From a filamentous cyanobacterium Phorm 6 (lineage in GTDB: Bacteria; Cyanobacteriota; Cyanobacteriia; Cyanobacteriales; Microcoleaceae): a stretch of DNA of 32,602 nucleotides. This document shows positions 27,213 to 32,602 of the stretch, one piece after another. Where the stretch lies: NCBI GenBank assembly GCA_003003725.1, contig PVWI01000034.1, forward strand, positions 1 to 32,602, in the 5' to 3' direction. A program made the translations under genes and the position numbers. Numbering within the stretch: position 1 is the first letter of the stretch; every line of letters begins with the position of its first letter. The notes beneath the pieces were generated by a model. It ran no database searches. It saw nothing but the letters and a program-made list of their open reading frames with translations, and was not told the origin of the DNA.

Positions 27213-27620
27213 ATGATAGAGGAAATGCCGATCGAGTTTTGGCACGGTATCGAACAATTTAACAGCCAAGATTTTTACGCTTGTCACGATACTTTAGAGG
27301 CTTTGTGGATGGAAGCGGGCGAGCCGGAAAAAAGGTTCTATCAGGGAATATTGCAAATTGCCGTTGCGCTCTATCACTTAGGAAATCTAAACTGGCGCGG
27401 TGCAGCAATCTTGCTGGGAGAAGGAATCAATCGGCTCAGTTATTATCAGCCGAGTTATGCCGGAATTGCCGTTGAAGATTTACTCAGAGAAAGTGCTAAA
27501 CTTTTGAGCGCTTTGCAGCAAGCCGGGCCGGCAAAAGTAGCAGAATTTCTGCCACTGTTCGCAGGTACAGAAGTTGCAGGCTTGCATTTGCCATATATTC
27601 TAAAAGTAGAACCAACTTAA
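27213..27620 (+). CDS. DUF309 domain protein
   Basis: 135 residues, all-helical. The DUF309 signature is visible: FNSQDFYACHDTLEALWMEA (16-35) followed by FYQGILQIAVALYHL (42-56) and a GEGINRL helix. The His/Glu-rich first helix pair is the family hallmark; biochemical role is unknown. A candidate terminator hairpin lies at 27811-27842. Confidence 0.9.
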   Translation: MIEEMPIEFWHGIEQFNSQDFYACHDTLEALWMEAGEPEKRFYQGILQIAVALYHLGNLNWRGAAILLGEGINRLSYYQPSYAGIAVEDLLRESAKLLSALQQAGPAKVAEFLPLFAGTEVAGLHLPYILKVEPT

Positions 27621-27688
27621 ATATCATAAAACTTGCACAATAAATTCTTGGACAGGCTTTTATCTCATTATTTTGTTTGTAGTCAATA

Positions 27689-27747
27689 AGGACTGAAGTC
27701 CGAACGATCAAACGGCAGGCAGAGGACTGAAGTCCGAACGATCAAAC
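27689..27747. repeat. Two direct 25-bp repeats around GGACTGAAGTCC
   Basis: The unit starting AGGACTGAAGTCCG and ending ATCAAAC occurs at 27689-27713 and 27723-27747 without mismatch. The core GGACTGAAGTCC is nearly palindromic and resembles the GGACTTTAGTCC core of the inverted repeat at 20096-20159. Confidence 0.9.
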
Positions 27748-27810
27748 TAGAAATCAGCCAAATACGTCGTGAAAATGGCTGTTGTCTTGCTAGGATAAGT
27801 GGTTGACGCT

Positions 27811-27842
27811 CTCAGGAGGTCGATCGACCTCCTGAGCATTTT
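27811..27842 (+). terminator. Perfect 26-bp palindrome followed by a T-run
   Basis: CTCAGGAGGTCGA (27811-27823) and TCGACCTCCTGAG (27824-27836) are self-complementary, then CATTTTTC. A typical Rho-independent terminator shape for plus-strand transcripts from the DUF309 gene, and it isolates the downstream Lpt-like genes. Confidence 0.75.
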
Positions 27843-27963
27843 TCACGGCCGTTAAGATAAAATATCTAACCGATCGGGTGTGGTGGAGCTAATTTCCCTA
27901 GAGAAAAATCAGGGGTGAGATAATGCCCTTCATCAATTTCAAAAATTTTGAGGTTTGTCAGCT

Positions 27964-28473
27964 ATGATGCTCTCCGCTAAACTACTCAATTCCCGAATCT
28001 TCAAAGGATTATCGCTGCTTTTGCCCCTGACTCTGGCAGGCGCGATCGCCTCTCCCACCTACCCGCAAGCCGCGCCGCCCCGCACTCTTTCCGTGCGATC
28101 GGACATTCAGGAAGCCGACTCCAAAACCGGCATCGTGACAGCCCGCGGCAACGTCCAAATCAACTATCCAGCCCGCCAAATGCAAGCCACCGCAGCTCAA
28201 GCACAATACTTCAGCCGCGAGCGCCGGATTATTCTCAGCGGCGACGTTTATGTATTGCAGCAGGGAAACAGCCTGCGCGGCGAAACCATCACATACTTGA
28301 TTGACGAAGGGCGGTTTATTGCGCTCCCAGACAAGCCAGGACAGGTAGAATCCGTCTATCTCGTGGCGCCGGAACAAGATTCAGCCACTCAAAACTCGAT
28401 CGGCTCCCCACCTGCCCCAGTAAGTCCTCAGCCCGCTGCTAAACCGCCGGCACGTCTAACAACTCCCAACTAA
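27964..28473 (+). CDS. LptA/OstA-like periplasmic protein
   Basis: 169 residues: an N-terminal signal-like hydrophobic stretch (LSLLLPLTLAGAIASPTYPQA), then an OstA/LptA-like beta-jellyroll segment (SDIQEADSKTGIVTARGNVQI, DVYVLQQGNSLRGETITYLIDEGRFIA in parts) and a Pro-rich C-terminal tail (about 140-169). LptA bridges lipopolysaccharide from the inner to the outer membrane through the periplasm. ATG at 27964 is preferred; TTG at 27955 would add three residues. Next to an LptB-like ATPase and an LptF/G permease, which supports the assignment. Confidence 0.88.
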   Translation: MMLSAKLLNSRIFKGLSLLLPLTLAGAIASPTYPQAAPPRTLSVRSDIQEADSKTGIVTARGNVQINYPARQMQATAAQAQYFSRERRIILSGDVYVLQQGNSLRGETITYLIDEGRFIALPDKPGQVESVYLVAPEQDSATQNSIGSPPAPVSPQPAAKPPARLTTPN

Positions 28474-28644
28474 AAGCTGCTGGTAGCAGCGAAATTTCGC
28501 GTCGGCAAAAACATACTACTTGGGATAGATGCGAAATTTCCTCATTTTAAAAATAAGAAGTTTGAGTGTGTAGGATATAGACTTGAGGCTCGATCGCCCA
28601 AACCCACAGTCTCAAATTAGCTGGTAGAAGTTGGCTCAGCGAAA

Positions 28645-29373
28645 ATGAAAATTGTACTCGAAAATATTCACAAATCCTACGGAAAACGTCATGTCGTCAG
28701 TCGCGTCAACCTTTCTGTAGCTCAAGGAGAAATCGTAGGACTCCTCGGCCCTAACGGCGCAGGGAAAACCACAACATTTTACATAGCAACTGGATTAGAA
28801 AAACCCAATCAAGGGACTGTTTGGCTCAACGATTTAGACATCACTAAGTTACCGATGCACCAGCGAGCACATTTGGGAATTGGCTACCTCGCTCAAGAAG
28901 CCAGCATTTTCCAAAACATGAGCGTGCGTGACAACATTTTGTTAGTCCTAGAACAAACTCAAGTGCCGCGCTGGGAATGGAAAAATCGAGTCGATTTCCT
29001 GTTGCAAGAATTCCGCTTAGAAAAAATAGCATCTAGTTTGGGAATTCAAATATCCGGGGGAGAAAGGCGCCGAACTGAACTGGCGAGAGCCTTAGCCGCA
29101 GGGCGAGACGGGCCGATGTTCCTATTTTTAGACGAACCGTTTGCCGGGGTAGATCCGATCGCCGTTGACGAAATTCAAACGATTATTGCCAAACTGCGCG
29201 ATCGGCAAATCGGCATCCTGATCACGGATCACAACGTCCGAGAAACCCTCGAAATTACCGATCGAGCCTACATCATGCGAGACGGCCAAATATTAGCATC
29301 CGGCGCAGAAGAAGAACTTTACAGCAACCCTTTAGTGCGGCAATATTACTTGGGGGACAGCTTCGTGCGATAG
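28645..29373 (+). CDS. lptB: LptB-like ABC transporter ATP-binding protein
   Basis: 242 residues. Powers lipopolysaccharide extraction from the inner membrane. Walker A GPNGAGKT (35-42), Q-loop Gln84 in YLAQEASIF, signature ISGGERRR (136-143), Walker B MFLFLDEP (158-165) and H-loop His196 are all present. The YLAQEASIFQNMSV block and C-terminal LVRQYYLGDSF are typical of LptB. Start ATG at 28645. It lies 171 bp after the LptA-like gene and 74 bp before the permease, probably one operon. Confidence 0.95.
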   Translation: MKIVLENIHKSYGKRHVVSRVNLSVAQGEIVGLLGPNGAGKTTTFYIATGLEKPNQGTVWLNDLDITKLPMHQRAHLGIGYLAQEASIFQNMSVRDNILLVLEQTQVPRWEWKNRVDFLLQEFRLEKIASSLGIQISGGERRRTELARALAAGRDGPMFLFLDEPFAGVDPIAVDEIQTIIAKLRDRQIGILITDHNVRETLEITDRAYIMRDGQILASGAEEELYSNPLVRQYYLGDSFVR

Positions 29374-29447
29374 TCATTTAAAAGCATTCGGTATTCGGCA
29401 AAATTTTAAATTTTAGATTAAGGAGGAATCAGCGACAACGCGCAACT

Positions 29448-30614
29448 ATGAAAATAGCAATGTCCAAATCTTTCAACCCCCTCAACTGGCTGCCGAGAAT
29501 TTCAGTAATGGACTGGTACATTACCAAAGAACTAATCGGCCCATTTCTATTTGGCGTCGGACTCTTTACATCCGTCGCTGTCACAGTTGGAGCCTTATTT
29601 GAATTAGTCCGCAGAGTCACAGAATCCGGCCTCCCCTACGGCGCAGCCCTAGAAATATTTCTGCTGCAAATTCCCTACTTTGTAGTATTGGCTTTCCCGA
29701 TGTCAATGCTGCTAGCAACCTTAATGGCCTACAGCCGAATGTCCAGCGACAGCGAACTAATCGCCCTCCGCAGTTGCGGAGTTAGCGTTTACCGACTGGT
29801 AATGCCGGCAGTGATTATGAGTTTAATTGTTGCCGGCTTCACCTTTGCTTTGCAAGAGTTAGTAGTACCCGCCGCCAGCTACAGAGCAACTTCAACTTTA
29901 GACAGAGCCCTGAAGCGGGAAAAACCCACATTTCAAGATCGAAATATTATCTACACAGAATTTCGCAAACCCGAAAAAGGCGGCGACGAAACCCTGTCCC
30001 GCTTTTTTTATGCAGAACAGTTTGACGGCCAGCAAATGAAAGGTTTAACAATTATCGATCGCTCCACCCCAGGCCTCAATCAAATCGTTTCTTCAGAATC
30101 AGCTACTTGGAATCCCTCAGAAAATACCTGGGATTTTTTCAACGGAACCGCCTATCTAGTAGCTCCTGATGGCTCTTACCGCAATATAGTTAGATTTCAA
30201 CATCAACAGTTGAAACTCCCGCGCACGCCTTTAGATTTAGCTGCTAGAGTGCGGGATTTCAAAGAGATGAATATTGCCCAAGCTCAGGAGCGTTTGGATA
30301 TTATTAAAAACAGCGGCGACGCACCGCAAATTCGCAAATTAAAGGTGCGAATTCAAGAAAAATACGCTTTTCCTTTCGTCTGCATGGTATTTGGTTTAGT
30401 CGGAGCAGCTTTGGGAACTCAACCGCGCCGCTCCGGCCGGGGGACGAGTTTTGGGATTAGCGTAATCGTGATTTTCACTTACTACGTCTTTGGTTTCATC
30501 ACCAGTTCAATGGGCGTAAAAGCTGTTTTGACTCCGATTATATCGGCTTGGCTACCAATAATGTTTGGCTTTGGAATCGGCGGATTATTGTTGGTGCGAG
30601 CCGCAGCTAGGTAA
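29448..30614 (+). CDS. LptF/LptG family permease
   Basis: 388 residues of the YjgP/YjgQ family, the membrane part of the LPS extractor. Membrane segments occur near the N-terminus (ELIGPFLFGVGLFTSVAVTVG), around 75-95 and 115-135, and three at the C-terminus (about 300-385). Between them is a periplasmic jellyroll (about 140-290). The motif MAYSRMSSDSELIALRSCGVS is diagnostic. Only one such permease is visible here, whereas E. coli uses LptF plus LptG, and cyanobacteria commonly carry one. GGAGGA lies about 20 nt before ATG 29448, further than usual, so either the start is at a downstream Met or initiation is SD-independent. Confidence 0.92.
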   Translation: MKIAMSKSFNPLNWLPRISVMDWYITKELIGPFLFGVGLFTSVAVTVGALFELVRRVTESGLPYGAALEIFLLQIPYFVVLAFPMSMLLATLMAYSRMSSDSELIALRSCGVSVYRLVMPAVIMSLIVAGFTFALQELVVPAASYRATSTLDRALKREKPTFQDRNIIYTEFRKPEKGGDETLSRFFYAEQFDGQQMKGLTIIDRSTPGLNQIVSSESATWNPSENTWDFFNGTAYLVAPDGSYRNIVRFQHQQLKLPRTPLDLAARVRDFKEMNIAQAQERLDIIKNSGDAPQIRKLKVRIQEKYAFPFVCMVFGLVGAALGTQPRRSGRGTSFGISVIVIFTYYVFGFITSSMGVKAVLTPIISAWLPIMFGFGIGGLLLVRAAAR

Positions 30615-30665
30615 TTTATATCAAATGGGCTAAACAGGCCAAACAGGGCATTGCTAACGAGTAAG

Positions 30666-30870
30666 CAGTAACCAGTAACCAATAACCAATAACCAATAAC
30701 CCAATACGATTTACGCCCCGGAGATCCCCCTCGCATCCCCCGAAAGCAAGGGGGACTTTGAGAGCATTCTTGTCCCCCCCTTTTTAAGGGGGGTTAGGGG
30801 GGATCTCTCTTAAGTGAACCGTATTGACCAATAACCAATAACCAATAACCAATAACCAGTAACCAATAAC
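30666..30870. repeat. CAATAAC heptamer array interrupted by a palindromic element
   Basis: Five units on the left (30666-30700) and six on the right (30829-30870). Some units read CAGTAAC. The array ends one base before the stop codon (30872-30874) of the minus-strand gene. The interruption is described in its own entry. Confidence 0.95.
30702..30826. mobile_element. 125-bp MITE-like palindromic insertion in the heptamer array
   Basis: Ends CAATACGATTTAC / GTGAACCGTATTG are inverted (11 of 13 matches), with further inner pairing GAGATCCCCC / GGGGGGATCTC and a C-run/G-run hairpin. Flanking ACC on each side (30699-30701, 30827-30829) looks like a 3-bp target duplication: removing the element and one ACC restores perfect CAATAAC register. 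It has no coding capacity, so it must be non-autonomous if mobile. Confidence 0.75.
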
Positions 30871-30871
30871 T

Positions 30872-32230
30872 TCAAGGATTACCAAAAGTATTAATTTCGC
30901 CGCCGCCAATGTAGCGTCCCGGTGTCAACGAGCGGGGTGTAGAAAAAGGTTGCGGTTGAATTTGCTGCCCCTGATTATTGTTGTTTTGAGGAACAGCTCC
31001 AAAGTTAGGCTGGCCAGGCAAGTTAAGCTGATTTGATTGAGCTGGTTGAAACTGAAAATTTGCTGAATTGGGAGATAATTGAGGGCTAATTATTCTGCTT
31101 CCGCCAATCCCATTGTCAAAAGGGGACTGCCCGACATTGGGAAGTAGCTGTATGGGCGTTGGTGCGACGACTGGAATTGCCCCTGATGCAGCTTCCGGTG
31201 TCAAGCCGGAACCGGATAAATTAGTTTGGTAGGGATTTTTGGGCAAAGCTACAGTCGCAGGGCGTGCATTAATTTCGGGGAGGCTTGGTACTCTGGAATT
31301 TAACCCGGAAAATGCTTCAGGGGCTGTAGCTGCTGGGTTTAAGAACTGTTGAGATTCGTTGATAATTGTATTTGTGGGAGCCAGGAGCGAAGGGAGTGCT
31401 GCCGGAACATTCGCAGGATTTGCTCTCCCTTGAGCTGTGGCGGCTGTTGGGAATAAATTTGCTGAATTTGCAGGAGGCTGAGTGGAAGCAGGTCGATCGA
31501 CCAATTTAGCTGAGGAATCAGTTTTCTGAGCCGTCGCCGTTGCCGAAGTGTTAGGAGCGACGTATTTTTTCATAGCTGCTTGCAGCGGACTCAAAGGCAA
31601 AGGATTTTCGTTTTGTTTGGCTGAATTAGCACTATTCGAGGGCTGCGATGAAGTTGCTGTCGCTGTACTGCCATACTCGCCGATCGTTTTTGTCCCAGAA
31701 TTCAATCCGCTGTCGCCAGATAAACTGGTAGCTGATGACGTGTCTGAACTTGGCAAGCTGGAATTTTCTGGGTTATTGTTTGCACCAGAGACAACAGGAT
31801 TTGCTAAGTTTGGTAATGGCAAAAATCTGTTGCTTGCCACCTGCTTCGGGGCTGAAGATGGCTGGCGAGTTCCTGAGCTGCGAGCGCGAATTTCGTCGAA
31901 TAAACCTTGGTCTTTAACTACTGATGAATTTAAGAAGTTTTGTTCATAATTAGAACGATTGAACTGATTGACTAACGCTGGTGAACTGTCGATTTCAGCG
32001 GCAATGGCGGTATCTTCAGCAGACAGCCCCGGCAGTGAATCGGGATTGTTTGAGGTTGCTACTTCTTCGCCATCTATGCTCAACTTTTCTGGGTGTACGG
32101 TGACTTCCCAGATAAATACTCCCCCCGCGCACAGCACGGTTAGCGGAGCCCAAACCGCTGGTTGAGCCCAGTGGCGCAAACGCGCTATTAGGTAGCGGAC
32201 AGATGTAGGTAATCCTTTAAAACTTGACAT
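30872..32230 (-). CDS. Single-pass membrane protein with long Pro/Asn/Ser-rich extracytoplasmic tail
   Basis: 452 residues from ATG at 32230; TTG at 32263 would add 11 residues. A basic N-terminus (VRYLIARLRHWAQ) and one membrane segment (about 25-45) predict an N-in topology, then an acidic region (about 45-110) and a low-complexity region to about 435 (Pro, Asn, Ser, Ala, Gln, Thr). The C-terminal GRYIGGGEINTFGNP is distinctive and looks like a short conserved tail found in cyanobacterial hypothetical proteins. No catalytic motif; probably a surface or periplasmic structural protein. A heptamer array starts one base after the stop. Confidence 0.8.
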   Translation of the reverse strand: MSSFKGLPTSVRYLIARLRHWAQPAVWAPLTVLCAGGVFIWEVTVHPEKLSIDGEEVATSNNPDSLPGLSAEDTAIAAEIDSSPALVNQFNRSNYEQNFLNSSVVKDQGLFDEIRARSSGTRQPSSAPKQVASNRFLPLPNLANPVVSGANNNPENSSLPSSDTSSATSLSGDSGLNSGTKTIGEYGSTATATSSQPSNSANSAKQNENPLPLSPLQAAMKKYVAPNTSATATAQKTDSSAKLVDRPASTQPPANSANLFPTAATAQGRANPANVPAALPSLLAPTNTIINESQQFLNPAATAPEAFSGLNSRVPSLPEINARPATVALPKNPYQTNLSGSGLTPEAASGAIPVVAPTPIQLLPNVGQSPFDNGIGGSRIISPQLSPNSANFQFQPAQSNQLNLPGQPNFGAVPQNNNNQGQQIQPQPFSTPRSLTPGRYIGGGEINTFGNP

Positions 32231-32602
32231 AGTTTTGCTTTCATCCGATCGTGCGGACTTCAAACTATTTTTCTTAGTTTATCACATCAATCTCGATCGT
32301 TTTTGCTGTCGGGACGTTCATTCAGTTGACAGTTGACAGTTGACAGCTTGCCTAGACCTAGAAGGAAGAGGATTGGAGTAATGAATCGTCTGATTTTAAT
32401 TTCTCGCCTTTAGGGCTTGGGGCCTTAAACCAATTCTTTCTGGTAAGTGCGATCCTCTTCGTTGGCGTAGCCCCCGTAGGGGCGGGCTTCGCTAACGGGC
32501 TTTGGATTCAAGGTTGCTACAGATATTTGACACTCAAGCGGGCTAAAGCCGCTGAGATTCTTGAAGAGTCCAGAGTCTGAACTTCAAAGGCGCACTCAAT
32601 TC
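32231..32602. other. Right-hand 0.37-kb stretch without a gene
   Basis: Contains the GTTGACA heptamer tract (32323-32347) and a dispersed repeat of the GGGCTTCGCTAACG family (32481-32497) with a neighbouring palindromic CCCCCGTAGGGG. Nothing else recognised. Confidence 0.6.
32323..32347. repeat. GTTGACA heptamer tract
   Basis: Three units of GTTGACA, same family as 1387-1444 and 17728-17758. Confidence 0.85.

Larger units (their letters stand above)
27621..27963. other. 0.34-kb intergenic stretch with repeats and a terminator
   Basis: Holds two direct 25-bp repeats (27689-27747) and a strong palindrome with T-run (27811-27842). No gene seen. Confidence 0.7.

Noticed and set aside
31548-31949. 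Plus-strand open frame of 133 codons
   Set aside because: Antisense to the low-complexity tail of the minus-strand membrane protein.

Overview
The window looks like chromosome from a filamentous, non-heterocystous cyanobacterium of the Microcoleus/Oscillatoria/Phormidium kind. This is inferred from gene content (an SbtA-type bicarbonate permease, ferredoxin-thioredoxin reductase, DXP reductoisomerase, several cyanobacterial hypothetical families), from frequent GCGATCGC (HIP1-type) octamers, and from many short tandem heptanucleotide arrays of the kind known as STRRs. No rRNA, tRNA, CRISPR array, transposase or phage gene was recognised.

Layout. 1-4430 (mostly minus strand): a glycolytic-type GAPDH gene whose 3' end runs into a heptamer array; an sbtA-sbtB-like pair; a peroxiredoxin-glutaredoxin fusion; a Uma2-family nuclease-like protein. 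4607-13322 (minus): three very large tetratricopeptide (TPR) genes in tandem, each carrying a catalytic domain: TPR-GT61 glycosyltransferase, TPR-methyltransferase-TPR-GT61, and TPR-sulfotransferase. The last two overlap by 8 bp. Just upstream on the same strand is an RTX-type calcium-binding repeat protein (13602-14456). Together they could form a surface glycan or glycoprotein modification module (inference). 14457-18656: a gene-poor, repeat-rich stretch with four small genes, including a paralogous pair with similar upstream DNA, and two copies of a palindromic element whose loop holds a tandem array.

18657-21376: a pentapeptide-repeat protein divergent from a phosphoribosyltransferase, then dxr. 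21477-26112: three tandem DUF2079 membrane protein paralogues. 26706-30614 (plus): ftrC, a DUF309 protein, and an Lpt-like set (LptA/OstA-like protein, LptB-like ATPase, LptF/G-family permease), consistent with lipopolysaccharide export. 30872-32230 (minus): a single-pass membrane protein with a long Pro/Asn/Ser-rich tail. A small palindromic mobile-like element sits inside a heptamer array next to its stop codon.

The main theme for the hunt is repeats entering or touching coding sequence. Heptamer arrays are translated at the end of GAPDH and in two places inside a TPR-GT61 gene, a dispersed repeat supplies the last codons and stop of dxr, and arrays lie immediately after two other stop codons. 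The strongest system-level candidate is the TPR-GT61/methyltransferase/sulfotransferase cluster beside the RTX gene. All family assignments were made by eye from motifs, without database searches.
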